From NCBI GenBank assembly GCA_020248265.1, contig JADCHX010000023.1:29770-93769 (forward strand): a stretch of DNA of 64,000 nt. The letters run 5' to 3'. Below, piece by piece: positions 24,706 to 34,781 of this stretch; position 1 is the first letter of the stretch; every line of letters starts with the position of its first letter. The DNA comes from Rhodocyclaceae bacterium (GTDB lineage Bacteria > Pseudomonadota > Gammaproteobacteria > Burkholderiales > CAIKXV01). Made by a program: the position numbers and the translations under genes. The notes beneath the pieces are model-generated. The model was not told where the DNA came from and made no database searches. It saw only the letters and a program-made list of their open reading frames with translations.

Positions 24706-26165
24706 CCCGGCCGCCATACCATGCCCCTGCCGTGCGATGGCGGCACCGCCATCGCAGGCGCGCCGCCATCGCACGCGTGGCGGTTTCGGCAGCTGCCGTG
24801 CTCGCGGGCATTGCACTGGCCGGTTGCGCGTCGATGGCCCCGCGCAGCGAGCGTCCACTGGCGCCAGTGGCCAGCGCTTTCCCGGGCGCTCCGGCCGGCG
24901 AGGGTACGCCTGCCAGCGAGATCGAGTGGCAGCGCTTCTTCGCGGACGAGCGTCTGCGCGAACTGATCCGCCTCGCGCTCGAGAACAATCGGGACCTGCG
25001 CATCGCCGTGCTCAACATCGAGCAGGCGCGCGCTGCATTCGATGTACGGCGCGCAGATCGACTGCCGACCGTGGGCGCCGGCATCGGCGGCTCGCGCCAG
25101 TCCAAAGGCGATGGCGGCATCAACAGCTTTTATTCTGCGGGGCTCCAGGTCACCGGCTACGAGCTCGACCTGTTCGGTCGCGTACGCAGCCTCTCCGATG
25201 CCGCGCTCGCGCAGTACCTTGCCACCGAAGAGGCACGCAAGGCCGTACAGATCAGCCTGGTCGCCTCGGTCGCCACCCTCTACCTTTCTATCCAGGGTGA
25301 CGAGGAACTCCTGCGCGTGACCCGCCAGACCCTCGATACGCGCGAGGAGTCCTACCGCCTCACCCGGCTGCGCTTCGACAATGGGGTGAGCTCGATGCTA
25401 GAGGTACGACAAGCCGAGACCCTGCTCGAATCGGCCCGCGCCGCGCTCGCGCAGTTCACCCGCCAGCGCGCGCTCGACCAGAACGCACTGGTGCTGCTGG
25501 TCGGCCAGCCCCTGCCGCCCGGACTGCCGTCGCAGGCGGCTCTGGCAGCGGATGTCACCCGTACGTTCGGAATACCCGACCTCCCGGCCGGCATCCCGTC
25601 CGAAGTGCTCGCACGCAGGCCCGACGTGAGGCAGGCCGAGCAGCTTCTGCGCGCCGCGGATGCGAACATCGGCGCTGCGCGCGCAGCCTTCTTTCCGCGC
25701 ATCACGCTGACTGGCAGCCTGGGCATGGCGAGCAGCCAGTTGAGCGGACTGTTCTCGTCCGGGCTCGCCTGGAGCTTCGCACCGCAGCTGCTGCAGCCGA
25801 TCTTCGACGCCGGCCGGAACCGGGCCAACCAGCAGGTCGCGGAAGCGAGCCAGCGCATTGCGCTCGCCCAGTATGAACGCACCGTGCAGGTCGCATTCCG
25901 GGAGGTGGCCGATGCACTGGCCGGGCGCGAGACCTTCGCCGAGCAGTTGCGCGCCCAGCAGGCGCAGGTGCGCGCCGAACAGGACCGCTTCACCCTCGCC
26001 GAGCTCGGCTTCCGCAACGGCGTGCGCAGCTACCTCGAACTGCTCGACGCCCAGCGCTCGCTGTTCACCGCCCAGCAGACCGAGGTGTCGCTGCGCACGC
26101 AGTACGCACAGAACCTGGTGACGCTCTACCGGGTGCTGGGCGGGGGCTGGTCCCCTGAGCCGTGA
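24702..26165 (+). CDS. RND efflux outer-membrane lipoprotein (OprM/NodT family)
   Basis: 487-residue TolC-like channel of the NodT/OprM family completing the efflux operon. After an Arg/His-rich N-terminus a lipobox (IALAGC, Cys42) predicts lipidation. Two outer-membrane efflux domains follow: first EWQRFFADERLRELIRLALENNRDLRIAVLNIEQARAAFDVRRADRLPTVG, second LARRPDVRQAEQLLRAADANIGAARAAFFPRITLTGSLG, both classic. ATG 24702 overlaps the pump stop (ATGA). The early part contains GCGATGGCGG-type inverted bases (24735-24775) in the coding region, probably chance. The end is 1 base from a convergent Bug gene. Confidence 0.93.
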   Translation: MTRPPYHAPAVRWRHRHRRRAAIARVAVSAAAVLAGIALAGCASMAPRSERPLAPVASAFPGAPAGEGTPASEIEWQRFFADERLRELIRLALENNRDLRIAVLNIEQARAAFDVRRADRLPTVGAGIGGSRQSKGDGGINSFYSAGLQVTGYELDLFGRVRSLSDAALAQYLATEEARKAVQISLVASVATLYLSIQGDEELLRVTRQTLDTREESYRLTRLRFDNGVSSMLEVRQAETLLESARAALAQFTRQRALDQNALVLLVGQPLPPGLPSQAALAADVTRTFGIPDLPAGIPSEVLARRPDVRQAEQLLRAADANIGAARAAFFPRITLTGSLGMASSQLSGLFSSGLAWSFAPQLLQPIFDAGRNRANQQVAEASQRIALAQYERTVQVAFREVADALAGRETFAEQLRAQQAQVRAEQDRFTLAELGFRNGVRSYLELLDAQRSLFTAQQTEVSLRTQYAQNLVTLYRVLGGGWSPEP

Positions 26166-26166
26166 C

Positions 26167-27189
26167 CTAGTCGACCTGCGCCTTTGCCTGTTGCACGACC
26201 TTGCGCCACTGCGCGAGCTCGGACTTGATGTAGGCCCCGAACTCCTCCGGCGTGCTGCCCACCGGGTCGGCACCGTCGCGGGCGAGCCGCTCGCGCAGGT
26301 CGGGTGCGGCCAGCGACTTCACCACCGCCTCGCGCAGCGCACCGGTGACGGCGCGTGGCGTTCGCGCCGGGGCGACGAGCCCGGCCCAAGAGCTGGTTGC
26401 AAAGCCCGGCACACCGGCCTCGGCGACCGTCGGCACGTCGGGTAGCGCACCCGAGCGCTTCGCGGTAGTCACGGCAGGACCGATCAGCTTGCCCGACTTG
26501 ATGAAGCCGATCGCTCCCGGCAGCGTTGCGAAGATGAGCTGCGCCTCGTTGGCCAGCACGGCGGCGGTAGCCGGTGCCCCGCCCTTGTACGGCACGTGGG
26601 TCATCTCGACCTTCGCCAGCATCTTGAAAAGCTCGCCCGACAGGTGGCCCGGCGAGCCGTTGCCGGAAGACGAGAAGTTCAACGTGCCGGGCTTCTGTCG
26701 CGCCAGCGCCAGCAGGTCGGCCACCGTCTTCACGCCGAGGGAGGGATTCACCGCGAGGATCAGCGGGTAGGACGCCACGAGGCTGACCGGGGCGTAGTCA
26801 CCGATGGGGTCGTAGGGGACGCTGCGATAGAGCGCGGGATTGATGGCGTGGCTGCTGACCGTCGCCATCAGCAGCGTGTATCCATCCGGGTTGCCGCGCG
26901 CGGCGAGTTCGGCCGCGACGTTGCCGGCAGCGCCGGCGCGGTTGTCCACCACCACCTGCACGCCGAGCTGTTCGCCCAGCTTGTTGCCGACGCTGCGCGC
27001 CAGCAGGTCGGTGGACCCGCCTGGCGGGAAACCCACCAGCAGGCGGATTGCCTTGCCCGGTTGCGGAAACGGCTGCGCGAGGGCGGCGTCCGGGCCAAGC
27101 ATCGCGATCGCCGCAGCGGCGACCGGAAGGGCGGCGACGGAACGCGTCGCCGAACGCAGGAAACGGTGGACGCGGTTCAGGCTGGTCAT
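26167..27189 (-). CDS. Tripartite tricarboxylate transporter (Bug family) substrate-binding protein
   Basis: 340-residue Bug receptor with a signal peptide to about residue 39 (DAALAQ). Motifs: VGFPPGGSTDLLAR, VDNRAGAAGN, NPDGYTLLMATVSSHAINP and HVPYKGGAPA. It follows the phosphonoacetate hydrolase gene by 47 bases on the same strand and is probably the last gene of the gnd-pgl-zwf-phnA run. Since Bug proteins bind carboxylates and phosphonoacetate has a carboxylate, uptake of that compound is a reasonable guess (inference). The 3' end meets the RND outer-membrane gene with only one base between the stops, so no terminator fits there. Confidence 0.9.
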   Translation of the reverse strand: MTSLNRVHRFLRSATRSVAALPVAAAAIAMLGPDAALAQPFPQPGKAIRLLVGFPPGGSTDLLARSVGNKLGEQLGVQVVVDNRAGAAGNVAAELAARGNPDGYTLLMATVSSHAINPALYRSVPYDPIGDYAPVSLVASYPLILAVNPSLGVKTVADLLALARQKPGTLNFSSSGNGSPGHLSGELFKMLAKVEMTHVPYKGGAPATAAVLANEAQLIFATLPGAIGFIKSGKLIGPAVTTAKRSGALPDVPTVAEAGVPGFATSSWAGLVAPARTPRAVTGALREAVVKSLAAPDLRERLARDGADPVGSTPEEFGAYIKSELAQWRKVVQQAKAQVD

Positions 27190-27236
27190 GGATTCCTCAT
27201 CGCGCCACGCCCGGCTGTGCGGACGGCTGGGCGCTG

Positions 27237-28481
<1,245 letters not shown>

Positions 28482-28512
28482 TTATGGGGTCGTAGCATGA
28501 CGTTCTCGTGAC

Positions 28513-30000
28513 TCATGACAGGATGTCACGCGAGACGAGCCAGTCGCGCCCGTCGCCGAGCAAGGCCTCCGCCTCTGCCGGACCCGACGTGCCGGCGGCA
28601 TAGTTGGGGAATGCTGCACTCTGGCGGCCGCGCGCAGCCGTGATCGCGTCGACCCAGCGCCAGCTCGCCTCGACGAAGTCCCAACGCGTAAACAGCGTCT
28701 GGTCACCGACCAGGAATTCGTGCAGCAGGATCTCATAGGCTTCGGCGGTGTTGAGCCCGTAGACGCAGTGATGGCAATGCTCCATCACTGCGGTCTCCAG
28801 GCGCAGCCCCTCGCCCGGCGCCTTCACCGTGAACTCGACCGAGATGCCCTCGTTCGGCTGGATACGTATCGAGATCACGTTCGGACCGGGCTCGCCTTCG
28901 ACCGCACGATCTGCGCGGAACAGGGTGCCAGGCTGTGCACGCAGCACGATGTTGGCCTCGGCCAGCTTCTTTCCCATCCGCTTGCCGGTGCGCAGGAAGA
29001 ACGGGACGCCCTGCCAGCGCGGGTTGTCGATGCAGGCGCGCACCGCCACGAAGGTCTCGGTGGGCGAGGATGGATCGATGCCCGGCTCTTCCCGATACCC
29101 CGGCACCGGCCTGCCGCCAACCTCTCCCGGGCCGAACTGCCCGAGCACGACGTCGCCGTCGGACGGCGGTACCAGTTGGCGCACCACCTCGACCATCGCA
29201 TCGCGCACGCTGTCGGCATCGAGCGCCTCCGGCGCCTCCATCGCCGCCAGTGCCAGCACCTGCATCAGGTGGTTCTGCAGCATGTCGCGCACCGCGCCGG
29301 CCTTCTCGTAGTAGCCGGCGCGCCCCTCGACACCGAGCGTCTCGGCGATCGTCACCTGCACATGGTCGATGAACGCGCTGTTCCAGATCTGGCCGAACAG
29401 CGGGTTTGCGAAACGCATCACCATCAGGTTGCGTACCAGCTCCTTGCCCAGGTAATGGTCGATCCGGTAGATCGACGACTCGTCGAAGTGACGCGTGACC
29501 TTCGCATTGAGCTCGCGAGCGGACGCGAGGTCATGGCCGAACGGCTTCTCGAAGCACAGCCGGCGCCAGCCATCGTCATGGAAGAAGCCGCCTTTCACGA
29601 GCAGTGCGGCCGTCGGCTCGAACGCATCGGCGGGCAGCGCGAAATAGACCGCCCGCGCGGCACCCGCGCCCCGTTCGCGGGCCAGGTCGTCCACGGCAGT
29701 GACGAAGGCGGGCAACGTGGCTTCCGTATGGTCGAACACGATGCAGCGAACCGACGCGGCGAACGCACGCAGCCCGTCTGCATCGCCCCCGGCTTCGTCG
29801 ATATGCAGCGAAGCCAGCAGCGCTGCATCGGACATCGGGCGGCGCGATACGCCGACGACAGGAGTAGCCGGGTGCAGGAAGCCGCGGCGATGCAACGCAT
29901 GCAGCGCGGGGAAGATCTTGCGCTTAGCGAGGTCGCCGGTGGCACCGAACACGATGATCACGCAGGGTTCGCACACGTTGCCGTCGGCAGGCGCAGTCAT
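28513..30000 (-). CDS. zwf: Glucose-6-phosphate 1-dehydrogenase
   Basis: 495-residue NADP-dependent enzyme that opens the oxidative pentose phosphate and Entner-Doudoroff routes. N-terminal cofactor motif FGATGDLAKRKIFPAL (~residue 18), KPFGHDLASARELN, the substrate site RIDHYLGKELVRNLMVMRFANPLF (~residue 180) and RTGKRMGKKLAEANIV are all present. Its first bases overlap the pgl stop (ATGA), so translation is coupled. Gene order on the transcript is gnd, pgl, zwf. Confidence 0.96.
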   Translation of the reverse strand: MTAPADGNVCEPCVIIVFGATGDLAKRKIFPALHALHRRGFLHPATPVVGVSRRPMSDAALLASLHIDEAGGDADGLRAFAASVRCIVFDHTEATLPAFVTAVDDLARERGAGAARAVYFALPADAFEPTAALLVKGGFFHDDGWRRLCFEKPFGHDLASARELNAKVTRHFDESSIYRIDHYLGKELVRNLMVMRFANPLFGQIWNSAFIDHVQVTIAETLGVEGRAGYYEKAGAVRDMLQNHLMQVLALAAMEAPEALDADSVRDAMVEVVRQLVPPSDGDVVLGQFGPGEVGGRPVPGYREEPGIDPSSPTETFVAVRACIDNPRWQGVPFFLRTGKRMGKKLAEANIVLRAQPGTLFRADRAVEGEPGPNVISIRIQPNEGISVEFTVKAPGEGLRLETAVMEHCHHCVYGLNTAEAYEILLHEFLVGDQTLFTRWDFVEASWRWVDAITAARGRQSAAFPNYAAGTSGPAEAEALLGDGRDWLVSRDILS

Positions 30001-30743
30001 CTCTCATCCAGGTCAGTGAAGGCCACCCACTCTGGCAGCGCGCGGACGAGGCAGGCGGGAATGCAGCGCATATCCAGCCCGCACGCGGCGGCCGGGGTTC
30101 CGGCTAGGGCCGTGCCGCAGGCAACGAACCCTGCAAGCGCGTCGCGCTTCGATTCCCCGGTGAAGACCAGTGCCGCCGCGCGCGACCGCAACAGCAGACT
30201 GCGCGATGCGGTCACGCGCGACGCGGGTGGCTTCGGCGAATCGTCGAAGCGGAAGTAACCGTCCGACCGGTCCTCGATCGACCGGTGGCCGGGGAACAGC
30301 GCCGCGACATGACCGTCTTCCCCAGCGCTCAGCAGCACCGCGTCGAAGCGCCCGCCCAGCGCCTGAAGCTCGCTGTTGCACGCATCCACCGCCGCGGCTT
30401 GCGCTTCGATGGACGGGCAGTCCGGGAAGTGGAATGCATGCACGTTCGATGCGCGCATCCGCCCGTCGGAGACGAGCGGCGCCACGAACACTTGACGCAG
30501 CTGGCGCAGGTTGCTCTGCGCATCGCCTGCCGGCACCACGCGTTCATCGACCAGGAACAGATGCACCCGCTCCCACGGCACGTCTGCGCGCGTGCTCAGT
30601 GCGGCGAGGATGCCATCCACGCTGCGTCCGCCGCATGCAGCGAACAGGACAGGGCCTGCGTCGGACCTGAGCCGGTACGCGAGCCAGGTTGCACAGGCCC
30701 GGTCCAGCGCCGCCCGCTCCGGCAGCCGGACCAGCAGGCCCAT
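29997..30743 (-). CDS. pgl: 6-phosphogluconolactonase
   Basis: 248 residues of the SugarP isomerase-like (DevB/Pgl) family that hydrolyses 6-phosphogluconolactone. Seen: RSVDGILAALSTRADVPWERVHLFLVDERVVPAGDAQSNLRQLRQVFVAPL, the core of the active site, and LLSAGEDGHVAALFPGH near residue 140, which holds the catalytic region. The usual GGxTP-like loop is altered to ACGGRSV. The start is ATG 30743, overlapping the gnd stop by one base (TGATG); the open frame further upstream is a shadow of gnd. The end overlaps zwf. Confidence 0.93.
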   Translation of the reverse strand: MGLLVRLPERAALDRACATWLAYRLRSDAGPVLFAACGGRSVDGILAALSTRADVPWERVHLFLVDERVVPAGDAQSNLRQLRQVFVAPLVSDGRMRASNVHAFHFPDCPSIEAQAAAVDACNSELQALGGRFDAVLLSAGEDGHVAALFPGHRSIEDRSDGYFRFDDSPKPPASRVTASRSLLLRSRAAALVFTGESKRDALAGFVACGTALAGTPAAACGLDMRCIPACLVRALPEWVAFTDLDER

Positions 30744-31660
30744 CAGTCGGTCCCGGCCGGCTTCACCGCATGGCCGCCGAACTCCCGGCGCATCGCGGAC
30801 AGCAGGCGCAGGGCGAGCGAGTTCGGATCGCGCGACTGGTAGCGTGCGTGCAGCGCATAGGTGTTGGCGACGAAGGGCACCCCGTGCTCCATCGCCTCGA
30901 TCGCCGCCCAGCGCCCCTCGCCGCTGTCGGCCACGTACGGCGCGACACCGGACAGGTCGCCGTCGCGCGCCAGCGCATTCGCCGTCATCTGCATCAGGAA
31001 CGAGCTGACGATCGTGCCGTGGTTCCAGATACCGGCGATGCGCGCGAGATCGAGTTCCTTCACCGAACCATTCTGGAGCAGGTCGAAGCCCTCGGCGATC
31101 GCCTGCATCATTCCGTACTCGATCGCGTTGTGCACCATCTTCACGTAGTGCCCGGACGACGGGTCGTCGCCGACCCGCGCGTGTCCCTGCTCGAGACCGA
31201 GCGCCTCGAACAGCGGCAGGCAATGCTCGTACGCCGCCGCATCGCCACCGATCATCATCGGATAGCCCCTGTCGGCCGCGACGATGCCGCCACTGACGCC
31301 CACGCCGAGCAACCGGATGCCGCGCGCGGCGCATTCGGCCGCGCGGCGCGAGGTGTCGCGGTGGTTCGAATTCGCGCCATCGATCAGGATGTCGCCTGCG
31401 CCGAGCTGTTCGCGCACCTGCCGGTAGATCTCCTCGGTGACATCGCCCGCCGGCAGCATCAGCCAGATCACGCGCGGGGTGCCGGACAGCAGCGAGACCA
31501 GCTGCGCCGGCGAGCCGGCTGCGCGGGCACCGAGTGCGACGAGTGCCGCCATCGACGGCTCCGCACGATCGTGGACGACAACGCGGATCGCCGGCTTCGC
31601 CAGCAGGCGCGTCACCATGTTGCCGCCCATGCGGCCCAGTCCGATGAATCCGAGTTCCAT
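30743..31660 (-). CDS. gnd: 6-phosphogluconate dehydrogenase, decarboxylating, short YqeC/GndA-like form
   Basis: 305 residues, shorter than the ~470-residue classical Gnd and typical of the short, often NAD-preferring form. Cofactor motif GFIGLGRMGGNM at the N-terminus, DGANSNHRDTSRRA with the substrate-binding region, GVGVSGGIVAADRGYPMMIGGD, and the catalytic Lys/His stretch GHYVKMVHNAIEYGMMQAIAEG near residue 170. It oxidises 6-phosphogluconate to ribulose 5-phosphate and CO2. ATG 31660 has GGAGGGAGG about 8 bases upstream. It heads the gnd-pgl-zwf operon, complete for the oxidative pentose phosphate branch. Confidence 0.93.
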   Translation of the reverse strand: MELGFIGLGRMGGNMVTRLLAKPAIRVVVHDRAEPSMAALVALGARAAGSPAQLVSLLSGTPRVIWLMLPAGDVTEEIYRQVREQLGAGDILIDGANSNHRDTSRRAAECAARGIRLLGVGVSGGIVAADRGYPMMIGGDAAAYEHCLPLFEALGLEQGHARVGDDPSSGHYVKMVHNAIEYGMMQAIAEGFDLLQNGSVKELDLARIAGIWNHGTIVSSFLMQMTANALARDGDLSGVAPYVADSGEGRWAAIEAMEHGVPFVANTYALHARYQSRDPNSLALRLLSAMRREFGGHAVKPAGTD

Positions 31661-31810
31661 GCGGGTGCCTCCCTCCAGACAGTGTAACCGGCGGCTGCCG
31701 CCAGCCCTCGCGATACGCCTGCTGCGCACGGCGCGCCGCACCCGGTGGCTGCTGCGGCAGTGTACGATTCCTGTCGATCCCGTATAGAAAGCATACCCGG
31801 AGGAGCAACG

Positions 31811-32821
31811 ATGGACGCCCTGCCCACGCATCACCCCCACGACCGCAGTGGCCGCCGACGGTGCGCGGCGCTCCTCGCGGGCGCCGCTGCGCTGGCCTGC
31901 GGCGCATCGCAGGTCCATGCACAGAAGTTTCCGGCCAAGCCGATCCGCATGATCGTCGGCTATGCACCCGGCGGCGGCACCGACATCATGGGCCGGCTGA
32001 TCGCCCAGGAGATCTCGACCGCACTGGCCCAGCCTGTGGTGGTCGAGAACCGGCCCGGCGCGGCACAGAACGTCGCGGCCGAATTCGTCGCACGACAGCC
32101 AGCCGACGGCTACACGCTGTTCATGAGCTCCGCCGCGCACGGTATCAACGTCAGCCTGTACACGAAGATCAGCTACGACCCGGTCAAGGACTTCGCGCCG
32201 ATCGCGGTGTTCGCGACCAGCCCGAACCTGCTGCTGGTGCATCCATCGTTCCCGGCGAAGTCGGTGAAGGAATTCATCTCGGTCGCGCGCAAGAACCCGG
32301 GCAGGCTCAACTATTCGTCCTCCGGCGTCGGCAGCTCGCAGCACCTGTCCGGCGAGATGCTCAAGGTGATGATCGGCGTCGACATGACGCACATCCCGTA
32401 CAAAGGCAGCGCGCCGTCGCTCGCCGGGCTGGCGAGCGGCGAAGTCGACTTCGCGTTCAACAACATTCCCTCGGCGCAGCCGCTGATGGCGCCAGGGCGA
32501 ATCCGTGCCCTGGGCATCACCAGCGCAAGGCGTTCGCCGCTGCTGCCGAACCTGCCGACGATGGTCGAAGGCGGCATACCGGGATTCATCACCGAGACCT
32601 GGTACGGCCTGCTGGCTCCGGCCGGCACGCCGCGAGACGTGGTCACCCTGCTCAACGACGTCGCGGTGAAGGCAGTGCAGAAGCCCGATGTGCGCGACCG
32701 TCTGGCACAGATGGGCGCAGACCCGATCGCCGAGCCGCCGGAGTTCTTCGCAAAGTACCTTGCCGCCGAGATTGCCCGCTGGGCCAGGGTGATCCGGGAA
32801 TCGAAGGCCAAGGCAGAATGA
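31811..32821 (+). CDS. Tripartite tricarboxylate transporter (Bug family) substrate-binding protein
   Basis: 336-residue Bug receptor with signal peptide through about residue 37 (SQVHAQ). Ligand-loop signatures: VGYAPGGGTDIMGR, VENRPGAAQN, PADGYTLFMSSAAHGINVSLY and HIPYKGSAPS. ATG 31811 has GGAGGAG 4-5 bases ahead; a longer frame from 31745 is unlikely. It stands divergent from gnd with about 150 bases between the starts and is followed, after 37 bases, by the dienelactone hydrolase gene on the same strand, so it may carry that enzyme's substrate or a precursor. Confidence 0.9.
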   Translation: MDALPTHHPHDRSGRRRCAALLAGAAALACGASQVHAQKFPAKPIRMIVGYAPGGGTDIMGRLIAQEISTALAQPVVVENRPGAAQNVAAEFVARQPADGYTLFMSSAAHGINVSLYTKISYDPVKDFAPIAVFATSPNLLLVHPSFPAKSVKEFISVARKNPGRLNYSSSGVGSSQHLSGEMLKVMIGVDMTHIPYKGSAPSLAGLASGEVDFAFNNIPSAQPLMAPGRIRALGITSARRSPLLPNLPTMVEGGIPGFITETWYGLLAPAGTPRDVVTLLNDVAVKAVQKPDVRDRLAQMGADPIAEPPEFFAKYLAAEIARWARVIRESKAKAE

Positions 32822-32858
32822 CGGTTCAGCCTTACCCGACCAACTCCGAGGAATGCAT

Positions 32859-33767
32859 ATGACCGACAGCACCCTGCTCGAGCAGCCCCGCGGACTCACC
32901 CAGATCGAGATCGACCAGCGGGTGTTCGACCTGTACGACGAGTACTGCCATGGCCGGATGGACCGGCGCGAGTTCCTTCTGCGCGCGGCGGCGGTCACCG
33001 CAGGCGGGCTGGCGATGGCGCAGGCGTTGATGCCGCGCTACGCTGCGGCGCAGACGATCTCGTTCACCGATTCGCGCATTCGCGCGCAATACGTGAACTA
33101 TCCGTCGCCCGGCGGAAACTCCGGGCAGATGCGCGGCTACCTGGTGCAACCGGCCGGCAAGGGCCCCTTCCCGGCGGTGCTGGTGATCCACGAGAACCGC
33201 GGGCTGAATCCGTACATCGAGGACGTCGCGCGCCGCGCGGCAGTCGACGGCTTCCTGGCGCTGGCACCCGACGGGCTGTTCCCGGCAGGCGGCTACCCGG
33301 GCAATGACGACGACGGGCGGATGCTGCAGTCCAAGCTCGACCAGCCGAAGCTGCGCACCGACATGCTCAACAGCGCCACCTTCCTGAAGGCACATGCGCT
33401 GTCGAACGGCAAGCTGGGCGTCACCGGCTTCTGCTGGGGCGGCGGCACGACCAACTGGCTCGCCACGCAGCTGGGCGACGCACTGCAGGCCGGCGTGCCC
33501 TACTACGGCGCGGCCGCCGAGACCGCCGCGGTACCGAAGATGCGCGCCCCGCTGCTGGTGCACTACGCCGAGAACGACGACGGCATCAATCGCCTGAAGG
33601 CGGCCTTCGAAGAGGCAAAGAAATCCGCCGGCGTCCGGTTCGAATCGCATGTGTATCCCGGAACGCAGCACGGCTTCCACAACAACTCGACGCCACGCTA
33701 CAACGAGGTGGCCGCGAAGCTGTCCTGGGATCGAACGGTCGCCTTCTTCCGGAAGAACCTCGCCTGA
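32859..33767 (+). CDS. Dienelactone hydrolase family protein with Tat-type leader
   Basis: 302-residue alpha/beta hydrolase. Residues ~32-60 hold MDRREFLLRAAAVTAGG ending in a YAAAQ cleavage-like site, a twin-arginine pattern set some 30 residues inside the protein, so export as a folded enzyme is plausible. The catalytic triad is Cys in GFCWGGGT, Asp in ENDDGIN and His in GTQHGFHNN, as in carboxymethylenebutenolidase. ATG 32859 is preferred to ATG 32853 because of its spacing to GAGGAA. The TGA overlaps the ATG of the following Bug gene, so an enzyme-receptor pair is made together. Substrate: lactone or ester, not identified. Confidence 0.88.
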   Translation: MTDSTLLEQPRGLTQIEIDQRVFDLYDEYCHGRMDRREFLLRAAAVTAGGLAMAQALMPRYAAAQTISFTDSRIRAQYVNYPSPGGNSGQMRGYLVQPAGKGPFPAVLVIHENRGLNPYIEDVARRAAVDGFLALAPDGLFPAGGYPGNDDDGRMLQSKLDQPKLRTDMLNSATFLKAHALSNGKLGVTGFCWGGGTTNWLATQLGDALQAGVPYYGAAAETAAVPKMRAPLLVHYAENDDGINRLKAAFEEAKKSAGVRFESHVYPGTQHGFHNNSTPRYNEVAAKLSWDRTVAFFRKNLA

Positions 33768-34771
33768 TGCGTCCGAAGCACGTGCCCGCCGCCTCCGTTC
33801 CGGCGGCGCTTCTGTCCCTGCCCGTGCTGCTGTCGCCGCTGCTGATGGCACCGCCGGGCGCAGCAGCCCAGTCCTGGCCGTCGAAACCCCTGCGCTACAT
33901 CGTGCCATTCCCGCCCGGCGGCGGCGCAGACCTGGTCGCGCGCGCGGTGGCGCAGAAGCTGAGCGAGCAGTCGGGCCTTTCGGTAGTGGTCGAGAACCGG
34001 CCGGGCGCCGGAACCATCGTCGGTGCGGAAGCGGCTGCCCGCTCCGCGCCTGACGGCTACACGCTGTTCATGGGTTCGAACACCACCAACGCGATCAACC
34101 CGAACCTGCACCCGAAGCTGCCGTACGACACGTTGAAGGATTTCGCGCCGGTCACCCGGCTCAGTGCGTTCCCGAACATCCTGGTCGTGCACCCGTCGAT
34201 GCCGGTGAAGTCGCTGAAGGACCTGATCGCGCTCGGCAAGGCCCGCCCCGGGCAGCTGAACTACGGCTCGTCCGGCACCGGCACCCCGGCGCAGCTCGCC
34301 GGCGTGATGTTCAGCGATGCCGCTGGGTTGAAGATGGTGCACGTGCCGTACAAGGGCAGCGCGCCGGCCCTGTCCGCGCTGATCGGCGGCGAGACCCAGC
34401 TGATGTTCGCCAGCCTCGGGTCCAGTCTCAACTTCATCAAGGGTGGCCGCCTGCGCCCGCTCGCAGTCACCAGTGCAAAACGCTCTGCCGCCATCCCCGA
34501 GATGCCGACCATCGCCGAGTCCGGCTTTCCCGGGTTCGAGGCGATCACCTGGCACGGCCTGATGGTGCCGGCCGGTACCCCGGCGCCGATCGTGCAGCGG
34601 CTCAATGCCGAGACGGTGAAGATCCTGAGGCAGCCCGAGTTCGTCGCCTGGCTGCTGTCGCAGGGTGCCGATGCCACGCCCAGCACGCCGGATGAGTTCA
34701 CCGCATTCCTGAAGAGCGAACTCGCGCTCTACGCCCGGCTGGTCAAGCAGTCCGGCATGAAGCCCGACTGA
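33767..34771 (+). CDS. Tripartite tricarboxylate transporter (Bug family) substrate-binding protein
   Basis: 334-residue Bug receptor; hydrophobic leader ends near residue 35 (GAAAQ). Motifs: VPFPPGGGADLVAR, VENRPGAGTIVGAEAAARSAPDGYTLFMGSNTTNAINP and HVPYKGSAPALSALIGG. Its ATG overlaps the dienelactone hydrolase stop and it is followed after 10 bases by a Gfo/Idh/MocA dehydrogenase, so the four plus-strand genes from 31.8 to 35.9 kb probably form one operon with two receptors for one pathway. Confidence 0.9.
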   Translation: MRPKHVPAASVPAALLSLPVLLSPLLMAPPGAAAQSWPSKPLRYIVPFPPGGGADLVARAVAQKLSEQSGLSVVVENRPGAGTIVGAEAAARSAPDGYTLFMGSNTTNAINPNLHPKLPYDTLKDFAPVTRLSAFPNILVVHPSMPVKSLKDLIALGKARPGQLNYGSSGTGTPAQLAGVMFSDAAGLKMVHVPYKGSAPALSALIGGETQLMFASLGSSLNFIKGGRLRPLAVTSAKRSAAIPEMPTIAESGFPGFEAITWHGLMVPAGTPAPIVQRLNAETVKILRQPEFVAWLLSQGADATPSTPDEFTAFLKSELALYARLVKQSGMKPD

Positions 34772-34781
34772 AAGGCCCCGG

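Noticed and set aside
22846..24858. 670-residue minus-strand frame within the RND pump gene
   Set aside because: His/Arg/Gln-rich shadow of a gene with full AcrB motifs.
28720..30258. 512-residue plus-strand frame opposite zwf
   Set aside because: Antisense of an unmistakable glucose-6-phosphate dehydrogenase; no own motifs or ribosome site.
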